64,000 nt of DNA, taken from positions 1,984,001-2,048,000 of the forward strand of contig NZ_JAPENY010000001.1 of assembly GCF_026341825.1 (NCBI RefSeq), read 5' to 3'. A program made the position numbers and the translations under genes. The notes below the pieces were generated by a model that was not told where the DNA came from, made no database searches, and saw only the letters and a program-made list of their open reading frames with translations. The stretch is from Streptomyces sp. NBC_00620 (GTDB taxonomy: Bacteria; Actinomycetota; Actinomycetes; Streptomycetales; Streptomycetaceae). Shown here piece after piece: positions 46,588 to 55,098 of this stretch (its first letter is position 1; each line of letters begins with the position of its first letter).

Positions 46588-46695
46588 GGGCAGCCCGCGG
46601 CGGGTTCCGGAGTAGCCACCTCTCCGTAGAACCCGCTCCGCACGGGGGGCTGCCCGGGGCGGCCGCTTCGAGCGCGCACTCGCGCGGGCCGCCCA
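46588..46695 (+). ncRNA. Strongly folded intergenic element, candidate structured RNA
   Basis: Two adjacent compound hairpins in a gene-free stretch. First: outer stem GGGCAGCCC/GGGCTGCCC (46588-46596 with 46647-46655), inner stem GCGGGTTC/GAACCCGC (46600-46607 with 46629-46636) extended by CGGAG/CTCCG. Second: GGGCGGCC...GGGCCGCCC (~46656-46693) enclosing GCGCG/CGCGC. No plus-strand gene follows, so it is not an attenuator. It could be a small RNA, a double terminator or a 3' UTR. Strand is uncertain. Confidence 0.45.
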
Positions 46696-46760
46696 CCCAT
46701 TCGCTGCCGCTGTGATCTGGCGGCATTCCGATCCGCCGCTCCGCGGCGGGATTTCCGCTC

Positions 46761-46787
46761 CCGTCCGCCCTGCAAAGGGGCGGGCGG
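46761..46787 (-). terminator. Hairpin beyond the HAD gene
   Basis: CCGTCCGCCC pairs with GGGCGGGCGG (one G-U) across TGCAAAG, just after the stop of the minus-strand HAD gene. Confidence 0.55.
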
Positions 46788-46800
46788 GACGGCGCGGTGG

Positions 46801-47661
46801 CTACGGCTGCGCCAGCAACCTCTCCAGCACCACCGCGATGCCGTCCTCCTCGTTCGAGGTCGTCACCTCGTCCGCCACCGCCTTGAGTTCCTCATGGGCG
46901 TTGGCCATCGCCACGCCGTGCGCCGCCCAGGCGAACATCGGGATGTCGTTGGGCATGTCGCCGAAGGCGATCGTGTCCGCGGCCTTTACGCCGAGGCGAC
47001 GGGCCGCCAGGGACAGCCCCGTCGCCTTGGAGAGACCGAGGGGGAGGAGCTCCACTATCCCGGCGCCCGCCATGGTCACCCCGACCAGACCGCCCGCGAC
47101 CTCCAGGGCCACCGCGGCGAGCTCGTCGTCGGAGAGCGTCGCGTGCTGCACGTACACCTTGTTCAGGGGCGCCGACCAGAGGTCCGCCGCGTCCTTGATC
47201 GGCACGACCGGGAGCGGGCCGTCGTGCCTCCGGTAACCGGGCCCGACCAGCACCTCGCCGTCGAGGCCGTCGCGGCTGGCGGCCAGCAGCAGCGGGCCGA
47301 CCTCCGCCTCGATCTTGGCGAGCGCCAGACCGGCCAGCTGCCGGTCCAGGGTCACCGAGGTGAGCAGCCGGTGCTCCCCCGCGTCGTACACCTGCGCGCC
47401 CTGACCGCACACCGCGAGGCCCTCGTAGCCGAGGTCGTCGAGGATGTGCCGGGTCCAGGGCACCGCGCGCCCGGTGACGACGATGTGCGCGGCGCCCGCC
47501 GCGGTGACCGCGGCGAGTGCCTCACGCGTACGTTCCGAGACCGACTCGTCGGAGCGCAGCAGCGTTCCGTCGAGGTCGGTCGCGACGAGCTTGTAGGGGA
47601 ACGGCCGGGTCGACGCGATCGACTCGGCCGACCCCGTCGCCCCAGTGGTGCTGCCAGTCAC
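46801..47661 (-). CDS. Cof-type HAD hydrolase downstream of serS
   Basis: A 286-residue HAD-IIB phosphatase, paralogue of the gene at 31785: motif I DLDGT (nucleophile Asp29), motif II VVTGR, motif [14 protein letters not shown]. Its GTG start overlaps the serS stop by four bases, so the two are co-translated. This coupling to seryl-tRNA synthetase hints at a metabolic or repair role, but I know of no proven link. Confidence 0.9.
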   Translation of the reverse strand: MTGSTTGATGSAESIASTRPFPYKLVATDLDGTLLRSDESVSERTREALAAVTAAGAAHIVVTGRAVPWTRHILDDLGYEGLAVCGQGAQVYDAGEHRLLTSVTLDRQLAGLALAKIEAEVGPLLLAASRDGLDGEVLVGPGYRRHDGPLPVVPIKDAADLWSAPLNKVYVQHATLSDDELAAVALEVAGGLVGVTMAGAGIVELLPLGLSKATGLSLAARRLGVKAADTIAFGDMPNDIPMFAWAAHGVAMANAHEELKAVADEVTTSNEEDGIAVVLERLLAQP

Positions 47662-48935
47662 TTGGAGATCGGCTCCAGGACCTCACGGCCGCCCAGGTAC
47701 GGACGCAGTACCTCCGGCACCCGCACGGATCCGTCGGCCAGCTGGTGGTTCTCCAGGATCGCCACGATCGTGCGCGGTACGGCGCACAGCGTGCCGTTCA
47801 GCGTCGAGAGCGGCTGCACCTTCTTGCCGTCGCGCATCCGCACGGACAGGCGGCGCGCCTGGAAGCCGTCGCAGTTCGAGGCCGAGGTCAGCTCGCGGTA
47901 CTTGCCCTGGGTCGGGATCCACGCCTCGCAGTCGAACTTGCGGGTCGCGGAGGCGCCGAGGTCGCCCGAGGCTACGTCGATCACCTGGAAGGGCAGCTCG
48001 AGGCCGGTCAGCCACTGCTTCTCCCAGTCCAGGAGCCGCTTGTGCTCGTTCTCGGCGTCCTCGGGAGCGACGTACGAGAACATCTCGACCTTGTCGAACT
48101 GGTGCACGCGGAAGATGCCACGCGTGTCCTTGCCGTACGTGCCGGCCTCGCGGCGGAAGCACGGCGAGAAGCCGGCGTACCGCAGCGGCAGCTTGTCGGC
48201 GTCGATGATCTCGTCCATGTGGTACGCCGCGAGGGGGACCTCGGAGGTGCCGACCAGGTAGAGGTCGTCCTTCTCCAGGTGGTACACGTTCTCCGCGGCC
48301 TGGCCGAGGAAGCCGGTGCCCTCCATGGCGCGCGGGCGGACAAGGGCCGGGGTCAGCATCGGGATGAAGCCGGCCTCGGTGGCCTGCGCGATCGCCGCGT
48401 TGACGAGGGCGAGCTCCAGGAGCGCGCCGACACCGGTGAGGTAGTAGAAGCGCGAGCCCGACACCTTGGCGCCGCGCTCGACGTCGATCGCGCCCAGCGC
48501 CTCGCCGAGCTCCAGGTGGTCCTTGGGCTCGAAGCCCTCGGCGCCGAAGTCACGGATCGTGCCGTGCGTCTCCAGGACGACGAAGTCCTCCTCGCCGCCG
48601 ACCGGGACGTCGGGGTGCACGAGGTTGTCGAGCTGGAGCAGGAGCCGCTTGGTCTCCTCGTCCGCCTCGTGCTGCTCGGCGTCGGCCGTCTTGACGTCGG
48701 CGGCCAGCTGACCGGCCTTCTTCAGCAGCTCGGCCTTCTCGTCACCCGAGGCCCTGGGGATCAGCTTGCCGAGCGCCTTCTGCTCGGAGCGCAGCTCGTC
48801 GAAGCGGAGGCCGGACGACCTGCGCCGCTCGTCGGCGGAGAGGAGGGCGTCGACGAGCGCGACGTCCTCTCCACGGGCGCGCTGGGAGGCGCGAACACGG
48901 TCGGGGTCCTCACGGAGCAGGCGAAGGTCAATCAC
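47658..48935 (-). CDS. serS: Seryl-tRNA synthetase
   Basis: Class II aminoacyl-tRNA synthetase, 425 residues, normal length. The N-terminal coiled-coil arm (~25-105) contacts the tRNA-Ser variable arm. The catalytic core follows: TSEVPL, motif 2 [15 protein letters not shown], then [15 protein letters not shown] and motif 3 near the C-terminus ([18 protein letters not shown]). GTG start with GAGGGG close upstream. Cytoplasmic, essential. The spacer upstream holds the DnaA-box cluster. Confidence 0.98.
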   Translation of the reverse strand: MIDLRLLREDPDRVRASQRARGEDVALVDALLSADERRRSSGLRFDELRSEQKALGKLIPRASGDEKAELLKKAGQLAADVKTADAEQHEADEETKRLLLQLDNLVHPDVPVGGEEDFVVLETHGTIRDFGAEGFEPKDHLELGEALGAIDVERGAKVSGSRFYYLTGVGALLELALVNAAIAQATEAGFIPMLTPALVRPRAMEGTGFLGQAAENVYHLEKDDLYLVGTSEVPLAAYHMDEIIDADKLPLRYAGFSPCFRREAGTYGKDTRGIFRVHQFDKVEMFSYVAPEDAENEHKRLLDWEKQWLTGLELPFQVIDVASGDLGASATRKFDCEAWIPTQGKYRELTSASNCDGFQARRLSVRMRDGKKVQPLSTLNGTLCAVPRTIVAILENHQLADGSVRVPEVLRPYLGGREVLEPISK

Positions 48936-49162
48936 CCCTCAAGGTTACCGGTGCGTGCTTCCGGCCAACGACTCGATATTCCGTGGCGTTACTTCTGTCA
49001 CGTTATGACCGAAATGCCGGACTGAATCTCTTGATCGGGTCTTGGTCGGGTCTTGATCAGTAATGCGTGTCAATAAAAAGGGCGATGCTCCCCGAATCGG
49101 GGCATGTGACGGTTGGCCGGTTGACTGGATTCCCTTGGGGGGCACGGGATTTGAGGGGGGCG

Positions 49163-49484
49163 TTGTCCACAGGGTCCTATGCCTCCGTGAAGTTATCCAC
49201 AGGCTGTGTGGATGATCTGTGGACTACGGAAGTGATCATTCCGAAAATCGCGGCCGGGGTGAGGAATTCCCGGGTCAAACCATCCCTACACCCACGTTCG
49301 AGTGGATTCGAGCGGAAATGCTTCGCTCCATAGGATTGACCAAAGGAAAAGAGTGGACGAGGGGTGACGTGCGGGCCTGTGGACGAATCAGGGGCCCGCA
49401 GGCCGATTTGTCGACGATGTAGCACTTCGTTGTCGACTTGTCCCCAGGTCGAGAAGCGCGCCTGTGGATAACTCTTGTGGATGA
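49163..49484. promoter_or_regulatory. DnaA-box cluster in the serS-pheA spacer
   Basis: The 634-base spacer (48936-49569) has no credible gene. It holds seven 9-mers of the YYRTCCACA type or one base from it: 49163 (TTGTCCACA, +), 49193 (TTATCCACA, +), 49207, 49218, 49378, 49463 (TTATCCACA, -) and 49476, the last five on the minus strand. The stretch is less GC-rich than its surroundings. From memory, S. coelicolor has a high-affinity DnaA-box cluster called D78 near oriC that limits initiation. This may be its counterpart. Confidence 0.75.
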
Positions 49485-49569
49485 CGAAAATCAGCAGGTA
49501 GGACCGGCGCGGCGGGCACTGGTGGGGCTGGTGGGACCGGCGCGACGGCTGGTGACGACCGACGACGGG

Positions 49570-50502
49570 CTAGAACCGGCCGTCGTGGCACCGCGCGACC
49601 CAGTCGGCCGCCGCCACGAACTCCTCGTCCGACGTCCCCCGCAGCGGAGCGCGTACGGCCTCCACACTCACGTCCGCGCGCGGGTACGACCCGAGGAACC
49701 GCACCTGGAGGCAGATCCGCTTGAGACCCATCAGCGCCTCGGCCACCCGACGGTCGGAGATGTGGCCCTCGGCGTCGATGCAGAAGCAGTAGTTGCCGAT
49801 GCCCTCGCCGGTCGGCCGGGACTGCAGCAGCATCAGGTTGATGCCGCGCGTGGCGAACTCGCCAAGGAGGTCGCGCAGCCCACCGGGGTGGTCGTCACGC
49901 TGCCACAGGACCACGGAGGTCTTGTCCGCGCCGGTCGGCGCCGCGGGCCGGGCGGGCCGTCCCACCAGCACGAACCGGGTCTGCGCGTTCTCCGCGTCGT
50001 GGATACCGGTCTCCAGCGGCTCCAGGCCGTAGGGGCCCGCCGCGAACTCGCCCGCGAAGGCGGCGTCGTAGCGGCCCTCCTGTACGAGGCGCGCACCGTC
50101 CGCGTTCGACGCCGCGGACTCCCACAGCACGTCCGGGAGGTTCGCCTTCATCCAGTTGCGCACCTGCGGCTGCGCGGCCGGGTGCGCGGTCACGGTCTTG
50201 ATCTCGGACAGCTTCGTGCCGGGCCTGACCAGCAGCGCGAAGGTGATCGACAGCAGCACCTCGCGGTAGATCATCAGCGGCGTGCCAGCGACCAGCTCGT
50301 CGAGGGTCGTGGTGATGCCGCCCTCCACGGAGTTCTCGATCGGCACGAACGCGGCCTCGGCCTCGCCGTTGCGGACGGCGTCGAGCGCGGCGGGAACCGA
50401 CACCATCGGGACGAGCTCCCGGGTGGCAGCCTCCGGAAGCGTCCGCAGGGCGACTTCGGTGAACGTGCCCTGAGGACCGAGATACGCGTAGCTGGCTGGC
50501 AT
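49570..50502 (-). CDS. pheA: Prephenate dehydratase
   Basis: Monofunctional enzyme that converts prephenate to phenylpyruvate in phenylalanine synthesis; 310 residues, cytoplasmic. The periplasmic-binding-protein-like catalytic domain (1-185) starts YLGPQGTFTE and has the essential TRF at 175-177. The C-terminal ACT domain (~195-285) has LLQSRP in place of the usual ESRP and binds phenylalanine as feedback inhibitor. The HisC-like aminotransferase at 20843 could use its product. Confidence 0.97.
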   Translation of the reverse strand: MPASYAYLGPQGTFTEVALRTLPEAATRELVPMVSVPAALDAVRNGEAEAAFVPIENSVEGGITTTLDELVAGTPLMIYREVLLSITFALLVRPGTKLSEIKTVTAHPAAQPQVRNWMKANLPDVLWESAASNADGARLVQEGRYDAAFAGEFAAGPYGLEPLETGIHDAENAQTRFVLVGRPARPAAPTGADKTSVVLWQRDDHPGGLRDLLGEFATRGINLMLLQSRPTGEGIGNYCFCIDAEGHISDRRVAEALMGLKRICLQVRFLGSYPRADVSVEAVRAPLRGTSDEEFVAAADWVARCHDGRF

Positions 50503-50536
50503 GACCTCACCCTAATGGGCCTTGCGGGACCCGGCT

Positions 50537-50608
50537 CACGCCTGTGGAAACAACCATCCCGGAGAGCGACGTCCACCCCTGTGGAAGCCGCCGCCCCGGA
50601 GAGGGCCG
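50537..50608. repeat. Imperfect 36-bp tandem duplication between dtpA and pheA
   Basis: Two units with CxCCTGTGGAAxCxxCC and CCCGGAGAG in the same order (from about 50537 and 50573). Fills most of the 107-base spacer; significance unknown. Confidence 0.45.
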
Positions 50609-50609
50609 C

Positions 50610-51887
50610 TCACCCCTCCAGCAACCGCTGCCCCACGTACTCCCCCTCCGCCGCCCCGCCCGGCACCGCGAACAGTCCGCTCGACTCGTGGCGGATGAAC
50701 TCGGAGAGTGCGTCGCCGCGGTCGAGCTTGCGCTGGACGGGGACGAAGCCGCGGACCGGGTCGGCCTGCCAGCAGACGAAGAGCAGGCCCGCGTCGGGCA
50801 CCCCGTCCGTGTCGAAGCCGTCGTGGAAGGAGAACGGCCGGCGCAGCATCGCGGCGCCGCCGTTCTGGTCGGGCCTGGTGATGCGGGCGTGCGCGTTGAT
50901 GGGGACGACCAGGTTGCCGTCGGCGTCGGTCTTGTCGAGGTTCATCCCGGTGGTCTCGTCGCCGCCGCTGAGCGCCGCCCCGGTGGACTTCCTCCGCCCG
51001 ATGACATCCTCCTGGGCCTTCACCGAGAGCTGCTCCCAGTCGTCGAGGAGCATGCGGATCCGGCGTACGACGGCGTACGAGCCGTTAGCCATCCACGCCG
51101 GGTCGCCGGAGGCAGGCACGAAGATGCGCTCGTCGAAGTCGGACTCGGCCGGCTTCGGATTGCGGGTGCCGTCGAGCTGGCCCATCAGGTTGCGGGCCGT
51201 CATGGGCTGGGCGGTGGCGCCGGGCGAGCGGTTGAAGCCGTTCATCTGCCAGCGCACGCGGGCCGCGCTGCCCGCATCCTTCTGGATCGCGCGCAGGGCG
51301 TGGAAGGCGACCAGGGCGTCGTTCGCGCCGATCTGCACCCACAGGTCGCCGTTGCTGCGGGCCTTGTCGAGGTGGTCGGAGGAGAAGTCGGGCAGCGGGT
51401 CCAGGGCGACCGGGCGCTGCTTCTCCAGGCCCGTACGGGAGAAGAAGCTGTGGCCGAAGCCGAAGGTGACCGTCAGGGACGAGGGTCCGGCGTCGCGGGC
51501 GACATCCGTGTCGTCCTGAGCGGCGGCCTCGCCCGCCATCAGCCGCTGGGCCGTCGTCGACCAGCGGCGCAGCAGCGCGGCCGCCTCCTTGCGGCCCGCG
51601 CCCGCCGTCAGGTCGAAGGCGACGAGATGGCCGCGGGCGTGGAGGGCGTCGGTGATGCCGGCCTGATGTTTCCCGTGAAACATCGCCGTGTCCGCGCCAA
51701 CTGAGGTGAGCGGCACGGTCTTGTCGGAGGGGGCGGCGGCGTAACCCGCGGCCCCGCCGGCCGCACCGAGCACGAGCCCGGTGGCACCGGCGGTGCCCAG
51801 CAGCCGCCGCCGCGAAATGCCCTCCCCGGGGGAGGCGTTTTCGGAAACGGTCTCCCTGGAGGCCTCCGACGTGGACTGGTCAGCCAT
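50610..51887 (-). CDS. dtpA: Tat-exported Dyp-type haem peroxidase DtpA (EfeB-like)
   Basis: A 425-residue dye-decolourising peroxidase. Tat signal with SRRRLLG at residues 25-31 and a long Ala/Gly stretch; mature enzyme with the family GXXDG motif (GQLDGTRNP) and proximal His candidate in NAHARITRP. In S. lividans DtpA is needed to mature the copper-radical oxidase GlxA and for hyphal morphogenesis, and its gene sits in the sco-ecuC locus as here. Last gene of the copper block. Residues 69-74 (MFHGKH) are encoded by a parS-like palindrome, an odd insertion-like segment near the mature N-terminus. Confidence 0.93.
   Translation of the reverse strand: MADQSTSEASRETVSENASPGEGISRRRLLGTAGATGLVLGAAGGAAGYAAAPSDKTVPLTSVGADTAMFHGKHQAGITDALHARGHLVAFDLTAGAGRKEAAALLRRWSTTAQRLMAGEAAAQDDTDVARDAGPSSLTVTFGFGHSFFSRTGLEKQRPVALDPLPDFSSDHLDKARSNGDLWVQIGANDALVAFHALRAIQKDAGSAARVRWQMNGFNRSPGATAQPMTARNLMGQLDGTRNPKPAESDFDERIFVPASGDPAWMANGSYAVVRRIRMLLDDWEQLSVKAQEDVIGRRKSTGAALSGGDETTGMNLDKTDADGNLVVPINAHARITRPDQNGGAAMLRRPFSFHDGFDTDGVPDAGLLFVCWQADPVRGFVPVQRKLDRGDALSEFIRHESSGLFAVPGGAAEGEYVGQRLLEG
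51668..51681. promoter_or_regulatory. parS-like site inside dtpA
   Basis: GTTTCCCGTGAAAC, one mismatch from the parS consensus, within the dtpA coding sequence (in a longer near-palindrome GATGTTTC...GAAACATC). A perfect site would encode Val instead of Gly (FHVKH), so the mismatch may be selected at protein or DNA level. Confidence 0.7.
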
Positions 51888-51895
51888 GGTGAGGT

Positions 51896-53863
51896 TCAGC
51901 CGATCTTCGCGTTCTTGTCTACGGTCACTTGGTCGATGTCGGAGGTCCGCACGGTCACCTCGACCTTCCAGTCGCCCGCCAGGGGGATCTGCACCCCGCT
52001 CGCCGTCCAGTGGCCGGTGGCGATGCGGTCGGGGGTCACGGGCAGCGGGCCGATGTCCTTCGCCTCCAGGGTGAAGGCGACCTTCACCTCGGGGACGTCG
52101 AAGGCCTTGCCGTTGGGCCGCACTACGAAGACATGCATTTCGTTGCCGCCGACGCGGGCCGGGTCGAGGGTGACCTCCACGGTGCCCTTGCCGTCCTCGG
52201 CGCCCGTGTCGAACGGGATCTTCAGCGACAGCGGTCCGGACTGCTGGGAGGAGGACGACGAGGTGGCCGCCTTGGCGTCCTCCTCCGTGCGCCCCGGCTC
52301 GGTGGAGGTCAGCACCGTCGTGATCGCGAGCAGGACGACGGCGACGCCCGCCTCGGCGAGCACCGAGCGGCGCAGGCCCGAGCGGAGCGGGTCGGAGTCG
52401 CGGAGGCGCTTGTCGCGCGCGGTGGCCACGGCGGCCCGCTGCCGGGCGAGCTGGGCCGCCCGCCGTGAGTCACCTGAGCCCGCGGCAACCTTCGTCCGCG
52501 TCTTGGCGCGCTGCTCGACCACGGCCGCCGCGACGGCCTCCGGAGCCGGCACCTCCGACAGCTGCCCCGTCCAGCGTCGCGAGATCCACGCGATGCCGAC
52601 GAGGACCGTCACCAGGCCGATCTTGACGAGCAGGAGCTGCCCGTACGCCGTGTCGGTGAGCGCCGACCAGGAACCGACCTGGCGCCACGCCTGGTAGCTT
52701 CCGGTCGCGACCAGCGCGATCACGCTGCTGAACGCGACGCGCGAGAAACGGCGGACGGCCGACGCATCGATCTGCGCGTCGGCGGGCGCCCGGAACAGGG
52801 CCACCAGCAGCGTCGAGAGCCCGCCGAGCCAGAGGGCGACCGCCAGCAGGTGCAGGACGTCGACGGGCATCGCCAGGCCCGTCTGGATGCCGGTCGAGGC
52901 GTGCTCGGCCATCGCCCAGGTCGCGGCCAGGCCCGCCGCGACGACGGCTCCGCCGATCGCGAGCCCGAAGGTGAGGTCCTTCTTCTCGGTAGCGGCGTCC
53001 TCGGCGGCATCTGCTTCTGAATCGGCGGCCTCCGCCTCGGAGGCAGCCGCCTCGTCCCGCTTCACGTACGCCCCGAAGAGCACCGCGATGAACAGCGCGC
53101 CCGCGGCGAGCAGCAGCAGCCGCGACACCAGCGCCGCGCCCGCCTTGGTCTGCAGCACCTGCCCGAGCAGCGACAGGTCGAAGATGTCACCGACCTTGCC
53201 GGAGCCGACGTACGAACCGCGCAGGAGGAGCAGCGCGAGGGTGGCGCCGGTCAGCGCGAGCCACCCGGAGACCACCAGGCGCTGCACCGGGCGGACCCCG
53301 GCGCCCCGCTGCCAGCAGGCGAGCACGAAGGCCGCGCCGCCGACGAGGAGGATGAACCCGGCGTACGAGATGTAGCGCCCGGCGTCGTAGAGCACACCGA
53401 CGAATCCGCCGCCCGCCGCCTGGCCGGAGACCGCCACGGAGGTCTGCGAGGGCGCGCCGATGGAGAACGTGAAGGCGCCCGAGACGGGGTGGCTGTCCGC
53501 CGACACCACCTGGTAGGTGACCGTGAACGTGCCGTCGGGCAGCCCCGAGTGCAGCTGCACGGCGTACGTGGTGCCGCTCGTGCTGGTCGCCTTGCCGGTG
53601 TCGACGCGCTCGCCCTTGGGGTCGAGGACCTGGAGGGCGTTGTCGGAGAGCGCGACCTGCTCGGAGAACGTCAGCGAGACCTGAGTGGGTGCCTTGTCGA
53701 CCACCGTCCCCTGCATCGGGTCGCTCCCGGTCAGCGCGGCGTGCGCGGAGGCGGGCGCGGCGCCGGCCAGCAGCGCGCCGGCGACGGCGAGGAACAGCAA
53801 CAGCAGCGTCCGTACACGCGCGACGCCATGTGTGGCGCCACGGGGAGCGATGGTCCGCGTCAC
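51896..53863 (-). CDS. CopC-CopD fusion copper transport protein
   Basis: A 655-residue membrane protein. Signal peptide 1-40 (ending ASA), CopC domain (41-135), about nine CopD helices (~170-500), then a C-terminal extracytoplasmic domain (~550-655). The mature protein would start at His41. With Asp123 and His125 (SADSHPVS) these become His1, Asp83 and His85, the exact Cu(II) triad of CopC. CopCD is thought to import or hand over copper. GTG 53863 with GGGAGGGA upstream; the ribosome site overlaps the end of ecuC 14 bases away. Same operon as dtpA (eight-base gap). Confidence 0.92.
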   Translation of the reverse strand: MTRTIAPRGATHGVARVRTLLLLFLAVAGALLAGAAPASAHAALTGSDPMQGTVVDKAPTQVSLTFSEQVALSDNALQVLDPKGERVDTGKATSTSGTTYAVQLHSGLPDGTFTVTYQVVSADSHPVSGAFTFSIGAPSQTSVAVSGQAAGGGFVGVLYDAGRYISYAGFILLVGGAAFVLACWQRGAGVRPVQRLVVSGWLALTGATLALLLLRGSYVGSGKVGDIFDLSLLGQVLQTKAGAALVSRLLLLAAGALFIAVLFGAYVKRDEAAASEAEAADSEADAAEDAATEKKDLTFGLAIGGAVVAAGLAATWAMAEHASTGIQTGLAMPVDVLHLLAVALWLGGLSTLLVALFRAPADAQIDASAVRRFSRVAFSSVIALVATGSYQAWRQVGSWSALTDTAYGQLLLVKIGLVTVLVGIAWISRRWTGQLSEVPAPEAVAAAVVEQRAKTRTKVAAGSGDSRRAAQLARQRAAVATARDKRLRDSDPLRSGLRRSVLAEAGVAVVLLAITTVLTSTEPGRTEEDAKAATSSSSSQQSGPLSLKIPFDTGAEDGKGTVEVTLDPARVGGNEMHVFVVRPNGKAFDVPEVKVAFTLEAKDIGPLPVTPDRIATGHWTASGVQIPLAGDWKVEVTVRTSDIDQVTVDKNAKIG

Positions 53864-53877
53864 AGGTGATCCCTCCC

Positions 53878-54342
53878 TCAGTGCCCGGTCTTCGGGTTGT
53901 ACGTCGCGGACTTCACCGGCATGGAGACCTTCACCGTGCCGGACTTGGCGAAGTGCAGTTCCACTGCCACCTTCTCGCCCTGCTTCGGCTGGTGGGTGAG
54001 GTTTTCGAACATGAGGTGGTTGCCGCCGCTGGCGAAGTCGAGTGTGCCGTCGGCGGGCACGGCGAAGGACGTCTTCTCCTCCATCGTGCCGCCCTTGGTG
54101 GCGTGCAGGGTGACGTCGTCCGAGAGGTCGCTGGTGACGGAGGTCAGGGTGTCGGCGCCGCCGGAGTTGGTGACGGTGAAGAAGCCGGCCGCCATGGTGT
54201 CCATGCTCGGGGCGGGCATGTAGGCACCGGTGACCTTCAGGTCGGGCTCTGCCGAGGTGCTGGCGGAACTGTCCGCGCCGCACCCCGCGAGCGCCAGGGC
54301 CGCGACGGCCAGTACGGCGGCTCCCGTCCGACGACGCCTCAC
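53878..54342 (-). CDS. ecuC: ECuC, PCuAC-type copper chaperone lipoprotein
   Basis: A 154-residue extracytoplasmic copper chaperone. Lipobox LAGC with lipidated Cys21; DUF461/PCuAC domain to the end. The copper ligands His80, Met87, His109 and Met111 fit the MX21HXM part of the PCuAC motif, although the first spacing (HX6M) is shorter than the textbook HMX10M. In S. lividans ECuC passes Cu(I) to Sco for cytochrome oxidase and GlxA maturation. GTG start overlaps the sco stop (GTGA). Confidence 0.92.
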   Translation of the reverse strand: MRRRRTGAAVLAVAALALAGCGADSSASTSAEPDLKVTGAYMPAPSMDTMAAGFFTVTNSGGADTLTSVTSDLSDDVTLHATKGGTMEEKTSFAVPADGTLDFASGGNHLMFENLTHQPKQGEKVAVELHFAKSGTVKVSMPVKSATYNPKTGH

Positions 54343-54992
54343 GGGTTCTGCCCCTTGATGAGCTTGGGGAGGTCCTTGATGTAGTCGTCGACGGTGGCGT
54401 CCTCGCCGTAGAGCACATAGCCCCCGTCGGTCTTCGGCGAGAACGCGATGACCTGGGTGCCGTGCACGGAGACGAGCTTGCCGTTCTTGTCCTTCGACGT
54501 CGGCTCGATGGAGATGCCCAGGGTGCGGGCGCCGGCCTGGATCGTGGCGAAGTCGCCGGTCAGACCGACGAAGTCGGAGTCGATGCCCTTGAGCCACTTG
54601 CCGAGCGCGGCAGGGGTGTCGCGGTCGGGGTCGGTGGTGACGAACACGACGCGGAGCTTGTCCTGCTCGGCCTTGGGCAGCGCCTTCTTGGCGACGGCGA
54701 GGTTGTTCATCGTCAGCGGGCAGACGTCGGGGCAGTGGGTGTAGCCGAAGTAGATCAGCGTCGGGACGCCCTTGGTCTCCGCGCGGAGGTCGTACTTCTT
54801 GCCCTTCGCGTCGGTGAGTACGAGGTCCGGCTTCTCGAACGGCTGGTCGAGAACCGTCGCGGCCTTGTCGGAGCCGGCCTCGGCCGACACATCGGCGACC
54901 GGCTTGTTGCTGTCCTCGCCGCTGCCGCAGGCGGAGAGGGTCAGAGCGGCGGCGGCGAACAGGGCGGCCACGGCATACGTCTTCTTGCGCAT
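54339..54992 (-). CDS. sco: Sco/SenC copper metallochaperone lipoprotein
   Basis: A 217-residue Sco1-type protein that delivers copper to the CuA site of cytochrome c oxidase. Lipobox LSAC (Cys22); thioredoxin fold with copper ligands Cys87, Cys91 (CPDVCP) and His177 (VSVHGT). In S. lividans Sco is needed for oxidase activity and for development under low copper. ATG at 54992. Translationally coupled to ecuC. It lies 106 bases after ycnI, whose promoter may drive the whole block. Confidence 0.95.
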   Translation of the reverse strand: MRKKTYAVAALFAAAALTLSACGSGEDSNKPVADVSAEAGSDKAATVLDQPFEKPDLVLTDAKGKKYDLRAETKGVPTLIYFGYTHCPDVCPLTMNNLAVAKKALPKAEQDKLRVVFVTTDPDRDTPAALGKWLKGIDSDFVGLTGDFATIQAGARTLGISIEPTSKDKNGKLVSVHGTQVIAFSPKTDGGYVLYGEDATVDDYIKDLPKLIKGQNP

Positions 54993-55098
54993 ACAAAAAT
55001 GTCCCAGATGTGAGTGCTCCGGTGCGCACCGGGGTCGTACGACGGCCAGTACGGCGATGCCGCACGACCTCCGGTGTGCACCGAGAGTGCGATGGACC

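Noticed and set aside
46499..46615. 38-codon open frame (MSTPPVRVGAMFWEW...)
   Set aside because: No ribosome site, no recognisable family and it runs into the folded element. Could be real, but not supportable.
49163..49484. Interpretation of the DnaA-box cluster as oriC itself
   Set aside because: dnaA, dnaN, rpmH and gyrB are absent, and Streptomyces oriC lies between dnaA and dnaN with about twice as many boxes.
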